64,000 nucleotides of DNA, taken from assembly GCA_023958095.1 (NCBI GenBank), contig JAMLGJ010000004.1, positions 62,001 to 126,000 on the forward strand, in the 5' to 3' direction. The notes under the pieces were generated by a model. The model was not told the origin of the DNA and did not search any database. It saw only the letters and a program-made list of their open reading frames with translations. Of the stretch, positions 42,896 to 50,923 are shown piece by piece. Within the stretch, counting starts at the first letter, position 1. Every line of letters begins with the position of its first letter. The position numbers and the translations under genes were made by a program. Source of the stretch: Microthrixaceae bacterium. GTDB lineage: Bacteria > Actinomycetota > Acidimicrobiia > Acidimicrobiales > Microtrichaceae.

Positions 42896-43228
42896 TCAGT
42901 CCTCGTCGGTCGCGAAGTCCTCCGGGGTGGGCACGGGGACACCAGGGCGGTAGTAGGTGTAGAGGTCGCCGATCAGGTCCGCGATCCCATCGGTGTCGCC
43001 CCCACGTGCCAGATGCACGGTGATCACGTTCCCGTTCACGTGCACGCGTTCCACACCGCCGCGCTCGAACAGGCGGCGGGCCACGAGGTCCGGGGGTCGT
43101 TGGCCGCGGATCTCCTCGTCCTGCCGGTAGGCCTCATGACCCGTGCCGGTCAGTGCCCGGTTGGTCTCGAAGCGGACCACGCCCGGTACGGCCGACTGCT
43201 TCTCCAGGACGGTTACTGGCTGACCCAT
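42896..43228 (-). CDS. NifU/Nfu N-terminal-domain-like small protein
   Basis: A 110-residue protein. The segment GVVRFETNRALTGTG, then PPDLVARRLFERGGVERVHVNGNVITVHL, matches the Nfu_N domain, whose core is N-P-x-KF...PLA-x-x-LF-x-I-x-GV-x-x-V-x-(4)-TVT. No C-x2-C Fe-S scaffold domain is attached, so it is a stand-alone Nfu_N-like protein of unknown role. The ATG at 43228 is placed by a TACGAT box. It ends 43 bases before the imuA' LexA region on the same strand. Confidence 0.65.
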   Translation of the reverse strand: MGQPVTVLEKQSAVPGVVRFETNRALTGTGHEAYRQDEEIRGQRPPDLVARRLFERGGVERVHVNGNVITVHLARGGDTDGIADLIGDLYTYYRPGVPVPTPEDFATDED

Positions 43229-43235
43229 GCGCCGG

Positions 43236-43241
43236 ATCGTA
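43236..43241 (-). promoter_or_regulatory. Leaderless -10 box of the Nfu_N-like gene
   Basis: TACGAT on the minus strand, 7-base spacer, ATG at 43228. Confidence 0.55.
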
Positions 43242-43249
43242 GTCCGGGG

Positions 43250-43314
43250 TGGCCGAAAAGCAGAAAGGTCGCTACGTATCGGACCCCATCAGTACCGATA
43301 CGCAGCGACCCTTC
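43250..43314 (-). terminator. Strong intrinsic terminator
   Basis: Arms 43263-43282 and 43295-43314 (20 bases, two mismatches; core GGTCGCT-x-CGTATCGG), 12-base loop. On the minus strand the stem is followed by TTTCTGCTTTT. It ends transcription of the membrane-protein gene at 43414-43845. Confidence 0.75.
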
Positions 43315-43413
43315 GGTTCACGTCGTCCAAATGGGAGAGGAAGGGTGGATGGGAGGACGACATGCTCCACAGCAAAGCTGCCCCGACATAATGCCCCACG
43401 CGGAGCCGAACTG

Positions 43414-43845
43414 TTAGCCAATCAGGGATTTTTCTTCTGAACGACCTTCGAATATCGAGAAAACTGTGACCAGCCACAGGGCGATCGACGACAACCCGAT
43501 CACCGCATGGACCGCCACGAAGGCGAAGTCGTGGGACCCGTTCGTGGCGATGCCGACCATCCGCGAGGCCCACACCACCGCGTTCCAGGCCGCCATCACC
43601 ACCACCGAGACCGACAACGTCGTGGTCGGCCACCGCTCCCCGAGACGCCGCTGCCTCACCGCATCGACGGCGGCCAGCACGACCACCAGGCTGCCCGCCA
43701 GGAACGACGCGCTCAACAGGAGCACCCCTGCCAGCGCGCCACCTTCGAGGGAGTCGTCGCCGAGGGCGTTGCGGATGCGCGTGGCCCACACGAAGACGGT
43801 CCAGGCCACGGCCACACCCAACGCCAGGAGCGGTCTCCGCTTCAC
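43414..43845 (-). CDS. Small four-helix membrane protein, unknown
   Basis: A 143-residue protein starting MKRRPLLALGVAVAWTVFVW. Four hydrophobic segments are visible (residues about 5-20, 38-58, 75-95 and 108-130), with a soluble tail SIFEGRSEEKSLIG. I do not recognise the family. The GTG at 43845, set by a TAGCGT box 7 bases upstream, places positive residues right before the first helix; the longer reading from 43896 lacks such support. A strong intrinsic terminator follows about 100 bases after the stop. Confidence 0.65.
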   Translation of the reverse strand: MKRRPLLALGVAVAWTVFVWATRIRNALGDDSLEGGALAGVLLLSASFLAGSLVVVLAAVDAVRQRRLGERWPTTTLSVSVVVMAAWNAVVWASRMVGIATNGSHDFAFVAVHAVIGLSSIALWLVTVFSIFEGRSEEKSLIG

Positions 43846-43852
43846 GAACCCA

Positions 43853-43858
43853 ACGCTA
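43853..43858 (-). promoter_or_regulatory. Leaderless -10 box of the small membrane protein gene
   Basis: TAGCGT on the minus strand, 7-base spacer, GTG at 43845. Confidence 0.5.
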
Positions 43859-43950
43859 GCCACGACACCGCCGCTCCACGGCACCAGCCGGCCCATCGCG
43901 CACCAGCGGCCCGCGCGGGCCGCTGGCGCCGCCGACCCCGCCAGCGGCTA

Positions 43951-43972
43951 ACTTGACTGAACAGTCAAGTTT
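43951..43972. promoter_or_regulatory. 22-bp palindrome, likely TetR-type operator
   Basis: AACTTGACTG-AA-CAGTCAAGTT: perfect 10-bp arms around a 2-base centre. It contains TTGACT, a candidate -35. It lies 54 bases before the acyl-CoA dehydrogenase start. No regulator gene is nearby. Confidence 0.75.
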
Positions 43973-44026
43973 CAGCGTCGGCTGCACACCCGCGTGTCAC
44001 AGCCGCAAGGAATGCCAGGGGGCCAG

Positions 44027-45307
44027 ATGGGCACACCAACCGCGCCGAGCGTCGAGGAGTTCACACGGGAAGCGACCGCCTTCCTCGAGGAGAACGCCGA
44101 GAAGCGTCCGCCGGCAAGGGACTTCAAGTGGGGTGAGGGATCCGACGACGTCGGCGTGTTCGACGAGAAGGACCGTGCGGCGGAGGCCGCCGACGCGGAG
44201 GCCGCCAAGGCCTGGCGCAGGAAGCGCTACGACGCAGGCCTGGGTTGGATCACCGGTCCCGAGGAGTACGGCGGACGGGAGCTCAGCGCAGCCCACGAGC
44301 GCGCGTACCAGGCCGTGGAGAGCCGGTACGTCACACCCAGCATGGGTGTCTTCGCCATCAGCCTCGGCATGGTCGCCCCCACGATCCTGGCCCACGCCGT
44401 CCAGGAGGTCAGGGACCTCTACCTGAGGGATCTCTACCGGGGCGACATGGTGGCCTGCCAGCTCTTCAGCGAGCCGGGGTCGGGCTCCGACCTGGCGTCG
44501 ATCTCCACCAGGGCCGAACGTGACGGTGACGAGTGGATCATCACCGGCCAGAAGGTCTGGACATCCGCTGCGCACCTGTCCCAGATAGGCGAGGTGATCT
44601 GCCGGACCGATCCCAGCCTGCCCAAGCACCGCGGGATGACCGCCTTCGTGGTCGACATGACCGATCCGGGCGTGACGATCCGTCCGCTGCGCCAGATGAC
44701 CGGCGGCGCCAACTTCAACGAGGTCTTCTTCGACGAGGTGCGCGTGAACGACAGCCACCGCCTCGGTAACGTCAACGGTGGATGGACGGTCGCCCTGACG
44801 ACGCTCATGAACGAGCGTGCCTCCATCGGTGGCGGCGGTGCCGGTGGTGGCGCCGGGCTCACGACGCCCGGACGCATACGCGCCATGCTCGAGCACTTCG
44901 GCCTCGCGGATGACAAGGTCGCCCGCGACGAGATCATGCGCATCTACACCTCGTTCGCGGTGGCCAAGTGGAACAACCAGCGTGCACTCGACAAGATCAA
45001 GGCCGGAGGGCTGCCCGGACCCGAGATGTCGACCGCCAAGCTGGCCCTCACCAACAACCTCAAGGCCTATGCCGACTGGGCGGCCAACGTGCTGGGACCG
45101 CGCATCACCGCCGATTCGGGCGAGTGGGGCACCTTCGCCTTCTCACGGCTGCTCTGCGGGGTCCCGGGGATGCGCGTCGCAGGAGGCACCGACGAGGTGA
45201 TGCGCAACATCGTCGCGGAGCAGGTGCTGGGACTCCCCAAGGGACCGGGCGTCGACAAGAACCTCCCCTTCTCGGAGCTCAGGGTGGGCACCCAGCGCGA
45301 CGACTGA
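44027..45307 (+). CDS. Acyl-CoA dehydrogenase family protein
   Basis: A 426-residue flavoprotein. Recognisable are LFSEPGSGSDLAS (FAD/substrate loop), ITGQKVWTS, MTGGANFNEVFFDEVRV (middle domain) and the C-terminal GTDEVMRNIVAEQVLGLPK in the arginine/FAD position. It oxidises an acyl-CoA to a 2-enoyl-CoA in fatty-acid or steroid breakdown. The first 50 residues resemble the N-terminus of FadE-type steroid dehydrogenases. Start ATG 44027 has AGGGGG 5 bases upstream; GTG 43994 and ATG 44012 are alternatives. The upstream palindrome suggests repression that is lifted by an acyl-CoA ligand. Confidence 0.9.
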   Translation: MGTPTAPSVEEFTREATAFLEENAEKRPPARDFKWGEGSDDVGVFDEKDRAAEAADAEAAKAWRRKRYDAGLGWITGPEEYGGRELSAAHERAYQAVESRYVTPSMGVFAISLGMVAPTILAHAVQEVRDLYLRDLYRGDMVACQLFSEPGSGSDLASISTRAERDGDEWIITGQKVWTSAAHLSQIGEVICRTDPSLPKHRGMTAFVVDMTDPGVTIRPLRQMTGGANFNEVFFDEVRVNDSHRLGNVNGGWTVALTTLMNERASIGGGGAGGGAGLTTPGRIRAMLEHFGLADDKVARDEIMRIYTSFAVAKWNNQRALDKIKAGGLPGPEMSTAKLALTNNLKAYADWAANVLGPRITADSGEWGTFAFSRLLCGVPGMRVAGGTDEVMRNIVAEQVLGLPKGPGVDKNLPFSELRVGTQRDD

Positions 45308-45322
45308 GCCGCTACCCGGCGC

Positions 45323-46039
45323 CTACCAGGTGGGTCCGGTCACCGCGGGGACCGCACCCGGGGAGGTGGCCTCGAACAACCTGCCCTGCGGGTCGGCCCG
45401 GGTGACCCTGGTCGCCAACCAGGGGAGGTTGTCCATGAACGACCACGAGCGACGATGGATCGCGGTGGGTCCGTAGCCCTTGAGCGCCAGCTTGTGGCGC
45501 GGGCACGGGTACCCCTTGTTGCGCTCGAAGTCGAAGCCCGGGTGGTCGGTTGCCGCCTCGCGCATCCGGCGGTCCCGGGTCACCTTCGCCACGATCGACG
45601 CGGCCGCGATGGACAGCGACACGCGGTCACCCTTGACGATCGTCTCCACACCCGGCCTGCCCACGAAGTCCCACGGCCCGTCGAGCAGGATCGCATCAGG
45701 TACCTCACCCAGGGCGTCCAACGCCCGGGAGGCAGCGAGGCGCTGCGCATCGGACATCCCCAGGCGGTCGCACTCGTCGTGGCCGGCGTGGCCCACCCCG
45801 ACGGCCCGGCACCAGGGCACGATCCGTTCGAAGAGCTGTTCGCGCCGGGCCTCGGTGAGTTGCTTGGAGTCCCTCACCCCGTACACACGGCGGTCGCGGG
45901 GCAGCACCACCGCTGCGATGGTGAGGGGACCCGCCCAGGCTCCCCGGCCGACCTCGTCGAGTCCGACGACCACGTCGGCACCCTGTTCCCAGTACCGCTT
46001 CTCCACCGCGAGGGTCGGCCCGCGTCGCCGCCCGGACAT
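45323..46039 (-). CDS. rnhB: Ribonuclease HII
   Basis: A 238-residue RNase HII. The active-site DEVGRG is at residues 28-33; other acidic residues lie in DSKQL and DGPWDF, and NKGYP with the GY-x-T-x3-H segment follows. It removes RNA from RNA-DNA hybrids and misinserted ribonucleotides. It lies 10 bases downstream of cutA, so they share a transcript. The C-terminal 25 residues are an extension beyond the normal family end. Convergent with the acyl-CoA dehydrogenase gene with a 15-base gap. Confidence 0.95.
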   Translation of the reverse strand: MSGRRRGPTLAVEKRYWEQGADVVVGLDEVGRGAWAGPLTIAAVVLPRDRRVYGVRDSKQLTEARREQLFERIVPWCRAVGVGHAGHDECDRLGMSDAQRLAASRALDALGEVPDAILLDGPWDFVGRPGVETIVKGDRVSLSIAAASIVAKVTRDRRMREAATDHPGFDFERNKGYPCPRHKLALKGYGPTAIHRRSWSFMDNLPWLATRVTRADPQGRLFEATSPGAVPAVTGPTW

Positions 46040-46049
46040 GACCGCGACC

Positions 46050-46415
46050 CTACCGGCCGGGCCGGTCGGCCACCTCCGTGGCGAGCCAGTCCAGGTACGG
46101 CCGGTGACCACCGAGGACCGGCTGCACGAGTATCTCCGGCACCTCGTAGGGATGTGCGGCCGCCCACGCATCGACGAGGTTCGCGGAGGCCTGCACGGTC
46201 GACTTGGCCACGACCCGCCACTCCTGGTCGCTGCAGAGCTGGCCCTTCCACCGGTAGGTGGACAGCACCGGCCCCTCCAGCTGTGCACAGGCGGCCAGGC
46301 GGGACTCGACCGCTGACCGGGCCAGTCGCTCGGCGACGCCGCGGTCGTCCACGACGGTGACCACCAGCGCCGCTGCGGGCGTCCCGCCCCGGTCGTCGTC
46401 CTCGTGGTTGCTCAT
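46050..46415 (-). CDS. cutA: CutA1-like divalent-cation tolerance protein
   Basis: A 121-residue CutA1 homologue. Family points are LVVTVVDDRGVAERLAR, CAQLEGPVLSTYRWKG (the conserved Y-x-WKG), the HPYEVPEI strand and YLDWL. CutA1 forms stable trimers; its role in metal tolerance is debated. The start MSNHEDDD (ATG 46415) is chosen over a short upstream extension. A GATGCT box about 14 bases upstream may be the promoter. Confidence 0.9.
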   Translation of the reverse strand: MSNHEDDDRGGTPAAALVVTVVDDRGVAERLARSAVESRLAACAQLEGPVLSTYRWKGQLCSDQEWRVVAKSTVQASANLVDAWAAAHPYEVPEILVQPVLGGHRPYLDWLATEVADRPGR

Positions 46416-46523
46416 GGGTTCCACTCCCCACAGCATCACACACGCGTGCCCGGCGACGGGCCCCGGGACCCACCCGCCGCAGGGCCCATTCCGACGGACC
46501 GACCTCGCTGCGGCGGGGGGTGG

Positions 46524-46529
46524 CAGACT
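46524..46529 (+). promoter_or_regulatory. Leaderless -10 box of the P450 gene
   Basis: CAGACT, 6-base spacer, ATG at 46536. Confidence 0.45.
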
Positions 46530-46535
46530 TGGCCG

Positions 46536-47804
46536 ATGCTGGAACCAGCCGAAGCAGACGCGCTACTGGCATCAGCCGTTCTCAGCGACGAGGGCCGCCA
46601 GGATCCCTACTCGATCTACGCCCGGTTGCGCTCCGGATCCCCCCGGTGGCAGAGCGCGTTCGGTTCGACCGTGCTCACCACGTATTCGGACTGCATGGAG
46701 GTGCTGCGCAACCCCCGGCTCGGGCGTCCCGAGCCCGACATGCCCCAGGGCACGACCATGAGTGGCAGGCCCCAGAGGGCCCGCGAGGACACCTCGGTGA
46801 TGCTGTTCCTCAACCCGCCCGACCACACCAGGATCCGCGGCCTCGTCGCACGGGCGTTCACACCCAGACGTGTCGAGGGTCTGCGCGGGCGCCTCGTGGA
46901 GCTGCTCGCACCGATGCTCGAGGACCTGGCCCGGGACGGAGGCGGCGACGTCATGGACACCGTGGCGATCCCGTTCCCCGTGGCGGTCATCTCGGAGCTG
47001 CTCGGGGTACCCCGCGAGGAGAGCGACGAGATAGCCCCCCACGTCCACGACGGGGCACGCCTGATCGACGCTGCCGCCGACGAGGAGGTCATCGCCCGTG
47101 GCGAGGCGGCGACCGCGGTACTGGGTGAGTACTTCTCGGAGCTGGCGGCCCGCAAGCGGACCGAACCCGACGACGGCCTGTTCAGCGCGCTCATCGAGCT
47201 CGAGGCCGAGGGCGACCGCCTCAGCGAGGTGGAGCTCATAGCCAACACGATCCTGTTGTACGCGGCGGGCTTCGAGACCACCTCCAACCTGATCGGCAAC
47301 GGACTCCGCCTCCTGTTGACCAACCCGGACCAGCTGCGCCTGCTGCGCCGGCAACCGGACCTGGTCGCCTCCGCCGTCTGGGAGGTGCTGCGACACGACT
47401 CACCGGTGCAGTTGAACGTGAGGGCGGTGCTGGAGGACACCGATGTGCTCGGCGCCCCGCACGTCCGCGGCGACTCGTTCGTGGTCCTGCAGGGAAGCGG
47501 CAACCACGACGAGGCCGTGTACGAAGACCCCGGCCGCTTCGACATCAGGCGATTCGAGCCCTCCGCCGGAGCCCCCGAGGACGAGACGGCACCGACTCCG
47601 CTGAGCTTCGGTTGGGGCGCGCACCACTGCCTCGGGGCACACCTGGCACGTGCGGAGGGCGAGATCGTCTTCGGCTCGATGCTGCAGCGTTTCGACTCGA
47701 TCAGCCTCGACACCGAGGCGCTGGGGGCAACCGGTGGAGTCCCCCACTACCGCGAGGCGTTCACGCTCCGGGGACTCGAGTCACTGCCCGTTCGGGTCCA
47801 GTAG
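46536..47804 (+). CDS. Cytochrome P450
   Basis: A 422-residue soluble bacterial P450. The I-helix oxygen-binding motif is AGFETTSN, the E-x-x-R pair lies near WEVLRHDSPVQ, and the haem loop FGWGAHHCLGAHLAR puts the ligand at C365. It inserts oxygen into an organic substrate that I cannot predict; electrons come from a ferredoxin not encoded nearby. Its last 24 bases overlap, in antisense, the end of the 647-residue unknown. Confidence 0.93.
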   Translation: MLEPAEADALLASAVLSDEGRQDPYSIYARLRSGSPRWQSAFGSTVLTTYSDCMEVLRNPRLGRPEPDMPQGTTMSGRPQRAREDTSVMLFLNPPDHTRIRGLVARAFTPRRVEGLRGRLVELLAPMLEDLARDGGGDVMDTVAIPFPVAVISELLGVPREESDEIAPHVHDGARLIDAAADEEVIARGEAATAVLGEYFSELAARKRTEPDDGLFSALIELEAEGDRLSEVELIANTILLYAAGFETTSNLIGNGLRLLLTNPDQLRLLRRQPDLVASAVWEVLRHDSPVQLNVRAVLEDTDVLGAPHVRGDSFVVLQGSGNHDEAVYEDPGRFDIRRFEPSAGAPEDETAPTPLSFGWGAHHCLGAHLARAEGEIVFGSMLQRFDSISLDTEALGATGGVPHYREAFTLRGLESLPVRVQ

Positions 47805-49724
47805 CGCCTCACCGCTCCAGCCCGCGGCGGACCAACCGGGGGCGAGACCCGAGGCGGTGACCACGGGCACTACCTCGCCGCCGGTGCTGCCCGCCCAGGG
47901 GGCGATGTCCCAGAGCAGCGCTGCCCGCTCGCCGTGCCAGCGCAACCCGGCGGAGACCACGCCCCACGACGTCGGCACCCGGTGCACCTCCACGGGCCGC
48001 CCGTTCCAGTGCTCGCGCCACATGCCCAGAAGGTCGGGTCCGGGCGCAGTGTCGGCGACCACGGACTCGAGCAGTTCGTTGCGCAGCGCCGCGACACGCC
48101 AGATGTCGAACCCTTCACGCCCTCCGGTCTCCGATGCCTCATGCCGCGCCCCCGGGGTGTCGCGGGCTCCGGGCATGCACGCGGCCATGGACTCGACCAG
48201 CACCTTCGCCCGGTCCGGCGGCTGCACCGGGGCGAGCAGTGACACACGGCCGTCGTCGCCTCCACGGTCCTGACCCGGGCGACCGGCGTCACCGGAGGCC
48301 TCGGCAAGTGCGAGAGCCCACCGCGCCACGTCGGGCTGTCCCACCAGGGAGAGCCCCACCGCCAGGCGCCTCAGGGCAGGACCCGTCCCCGCACGCCCGG
48401 TGCCGGGAGGGTCGTCGCGGCGTTCGAGGTGGCGCAGGGCCTTCGCCACCGGTCCGACCACCTCGGGCGCATGGCGTTCGCGCGTCGGTGCGCCCAACAG
48501 GGCGGCGCCGAGCCACAACAGAGCCGTCGTGGCGTCCTCGCCCGAGACCGGCTCGACCAGTCCCGAGAAGCGCTGGGCGTGCACGAGTGCAGCGAAGGCG
48601 GCGTCGTGGAGCTCACCCGCCGCAAGGCCTGCGAGGGCACGGCCGAGCTCGTCGAGGCGCACTCCCGCCGTGGCTCCGGGATGCTCCCGCTGTGGGTCCA
48701 GGCATGCGGTCACTTCGTCCGAGGCCGCCAAAGCGAGCATCGCGGCGGACCACCGGGTGAACCGGTCCCCCACCTCCGAGGCCCATTCCATCGCCGCTTC
48801 TCCGTCGCCGTGTGCCTCCCAGCCGCTGCGGACCGCTGCAGCCGTGGGCAGTCGCACCGGCAGTTCCGGACGTGCCGGCCGTGCCCTGCGGCGCAGCCCC
48901 CCGGATGTGCGCCGCTCCACCGGGGCCAGGGCGACCCGCAGACGGCTGGTGTGGCTCAGCGGGAACACGAAGGCGACCTCGCCGCTGCCGGGTGCGGATC
49001 CCCCGGGCACACCGCCCAGGAAGCCCTCGAGGTCGTCGAGGGCCTCGTCACCACCCGAGGCGAGCAACGCGTGCACGGTGTCGGGGTCACCGGACGCGCC
49101 CCTCGACGGCAGCTTCTCGAACACCACCGCGTCGGATTCGTTCACCGAGACCACGAAACCGCCGGGCCCCGCGTCGGCGCCCGGGTCCTCCGGGCCGCTC
49201 AGCGCGACCGAGTCGATCCGACCCGGCCCGTCGAGCACGTGGGGACGCAGTACGAGCGCGACCGCAACCGGAACCGCGGAGTCGTTGTGGACCTCCACCA
49301 ACGCACCCGGACCGTTCCATCCCCGCGACCGCAACTGGGCACCCGCACAGCGATGGGTCACCTCACCGCCGGGAACGCGCAGGGTCGTGGCAAGCACCGG
49401 TGTGTCCCCGTCGGAGCGCTGGTCGACCGTCGCATCCATCGACGGATGGTGCCAGCGTTGCTCCGAGCGCACCCACCAGTCCAGCGTCCAGGGGCGGCCC
49501 TCCAGCTGGACGAGGCCTGCCGGGTCGACTCGTGCGACCACTCCCGAGTCGATCGTTCCCACCGGGGTCCAGCGCACCGGCCCGCCACGCCGGACCGCGA
49601 GCGGCAGCGGGGCGGACACCCGGCGGCGCCGCGGGATCCCCACCAGGGATTCCGTCCCGGGCTGGTTGGGCTCCTGTGGGTCCGCAGCGGGCGCGGAGGT
49701 GTCGGGGCGGGCGTCACCGGGCAT
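47781..49724 (-). CDS. Large unknown protein with glycoside-hydrolase-like layout
   Basis: A 647-residue cytosolic protein without a recognised family. Its architecture suggests three parts: a beta-rich N-terminal domain (about 40-290; RPWTLDWWVRSEQRWHHPS, ALVEVHNDSAVPVAVALVLRP), a helical middle (about 290-520, many Ala/Leu helices) and a C-terminal beta portion with VPTSWGVVSAGLRWHGERAALLWDI. That order resembles the beta-sandwich plus alpha/alpha-barrel enzymes of GH15/GH65, but I see no catalytic Glu pair with certainty. The ATG is supported by a TAGATT box. It is convergent with the P450 gene. Confidence 0.7.
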   Translation of the reverse strand: MPGDARPDTSAPAADPQEPNQPGTESLVGIPRRRRVSAPLPLAVRRGGPVRWTPVGTIDSGVVARVDPAGLVQLEGRPWTLDWWVRSEQRWHHPSMDATVDQRSDGDTPVLATTLRVPGGEVTHRCAGAQLRSRGWNGPGALVEVHNDSAVPVAVALVLRPHVLDGPGRIDSVALSGPEDPGADAGPGGFVVSVNESDAVVFEKLPSRGASGDPDTVHALLASGGDEALDDLEGFLGGVPGGSAPGSGEVAFVFPLSHTSRLRVALAPVERRTSGGLRRRARPARPELPVRLPTAAAVRSGWEAHGDGEAAMEWASEVGDRFTRWSAAMLALAASDEVTACLDPQREHPGATAGVRLDELGRALAGLAAGELHDAAFAALVHAQRFSGLVEPVSGEDATTALLWLGAALLGAPTRERHAPEVVGPVAKALRHLERRDDPPGTGRAGTGPALRRLAVGLSLVGQPDVARWALALAEASGDAGRPGQDRGGDDGRVSLLAPVQPPDRAKVLVESMAACMPGARDTPGARHEASETGGREGFDIWRVAALRNELLESVVADTAPGPDLLGMWREHWNGRPVEVHRVPTSWGVVSAGLRWHGERAALLWDIAPWAGSTGGEVVPVVTASGLAPGWSAAGWSGEALLDPNGQ

Positions 49725-49730
49725 GCCGCG

Positions 49731-49736
49731 AATCTA
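49731..49736 (-). promoter_or_regulatory. Leaderless -10 box of the large unknown gene
   Basis: TAGATT on the minus strand, 6-base spacer, ATG at 49724. Confidence 0.55.
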
Positions 49737-49808
49737 CGACAGCCCCACCCGGTGTCCATCACCGGCGTCGGGCGGGGGAACCGGTACGGCGGCGTATCCG
49801 CCGCAGCC

Positions 49809-50822
49809 TCAGCGGTACTCGAGAGTCGGGTGTTCGACCCCGCCGTTCTGGCCCCGGATCAGCCCGCGGTATGCATCCACGGCGGTGGCCTCTCCGCGGC
49901 ACACCTCGTGCACCTCGTACGCGATCGGCATGTCGACACCGTGTTCGTGGGCGAGCGACATCACCACCTTCGAGGTCTTCACCCCCTCGGCGACCATGTT
50001 CATCTCCGCGATCACCTCGTCGATGGTGCGTCCGCGACCCAGCTGCTCACCCACGAAACGGTTGCGCGACTGGGTGGACATGCAGGTGGCGATCAGGTCC
50101 CCCATGCCCGCCAGACCCGAGAAGGTCGCGAACTCGCCTCCCATGGCCTCCCCGAGCCGTGAGATCTCCGCGAGGCCGCGTGTGATCACTGCGGCCTTCG
50201 TGTTGTCCCCCGCACCCAGACCGTCGGCCATTCCCGCAGCGATCGCGATCACGTTCTTGAGTGCCCCTGCGACCTCGCAGCCGGTCACGTCGCGGTTCAC
50301 GTAGACCCTGAAGAGCTGCTGGTGGAAGATCCGCTGCAGGTGCTCTGCGACCACGGGGTCGTGGGTGGCCACGACGGCCGCCGCCGCATCGCCCGCGAGT
50401 ATCTCCTTGGCCAGGTTCGGACCCGTGAGCACCGCTGCGGGATGGCCGGGCAGCACCTCGTTGATCACCTGGGTCATCCGCAGGCGGGTTCCCTGTTCCA
50501 GGCCCTTGGTGAGCGACAGCACCGGCACCCAGGCGCGCACGTGCTCGGCCACCTGCTCCAGCGCGGAGCGGAACCCCTGCGAGGGCACACCCATGACGAC
50601 CAGGTCGGCGCCGCGGACCGCTTCCACGAGGTCATCGGTGGCCCGCAGGTCCGGATGCAACCGGTATCCCGGCAGGTAGCGCTCGTTGGTGTGCTGCTCG
50701 TTCACCTCACGAGCGAGCTCACCGCGGCGTGCCCACAGAACCGTCGGCACGCTGTGGGCTGCGAGGTGGGCGACCGTGGTCCCCCAGGAACCGCCTCCGA
50801 TGACCGCGACGCGTATGTGCAT
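49809..50822 (-). CDS. gpsA: NAD(P)-dependent glycerol-3-phosphate dehydrogenase
   Basis: A 337-residue GpsA. The N-terminal [16 protein letters not shown] is the dinucleotide loop, and [33 protein letters not shown] (the catalytic Lys) and [20 protein letters not shown] complete the family set. It makes sn-glycerol-3-phosphate for phospholipids. Divergent from cofC with 101 bases between starts; the same pairing occurs in Mycobacterium tuberculosis (Rv2982c gpsA next to Rv2983). Confidence 0.97.
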   Translation of the reverse strand: MHIRVAVIGGGSWGTTVAHLAAHSVPTVLWARRGELAREVNEQHTNERYLPGYRLHPDLRATDDLVEAVRGADLVVMGVPSQGFRSALEQVAEHVRAWVPVLSLTKGLEQGTRLRMTQVINEVLPGHPAAVLTGPNLAKEILAGDAAAAVVATHDPVVAEHLQRIFHQQLFRVYVNRDVTGCEVAGALKNVIAIAAGMADGLGAGDNTKAAVITRGLAEISRLGEAMGGEFATFSGLAGMGDLIATCMSTQSRNRFVGEQLGRGRTIDEVIAEMNMVAEGVKTSKVVMSLAHEHGVDMPIAYEVHEVCRGEATAVDAYRGLIRGQNGGVEHPTLEYR

Positions 50823-50828
50823 CGGCCC

Positions 50829-50834
50829 ACCATA
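50829..50834 (-). promoter_or_regulatory. Leaderless -10 box of gpsA
   Basis: TATGGT on the minus strand, 6-base spacer, ATG at 50822. Confidence 0.6.
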
Positions 50835-50911
50835 GGCCCGGCGGGGCATCGGTGACGTCGGTCACTCCGGGCGGCGCCCCCGTGCCTTCGTGCGCGGTGT
50901 TCCCACGGTCG

Positions 50912-50917
50912 TATGCT
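50912..50917 (+). promoter_or_regulatory. Leaderless -10 box of cofC
   Basis: TATGCT, 6-base spacer, ATG at 50924. Confidence 0.6.
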
Positions 50918-50923
50918 CCACGG

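Noticed and set aside
43921-43948. CCGCTGGC / GCCAGCGG hairpin before the acyl-CoA dehydrogenase
   Set aside because: Short arms in GC-rich sequence with no gene ending just upstream; likely chance beside the stronger palindrome.
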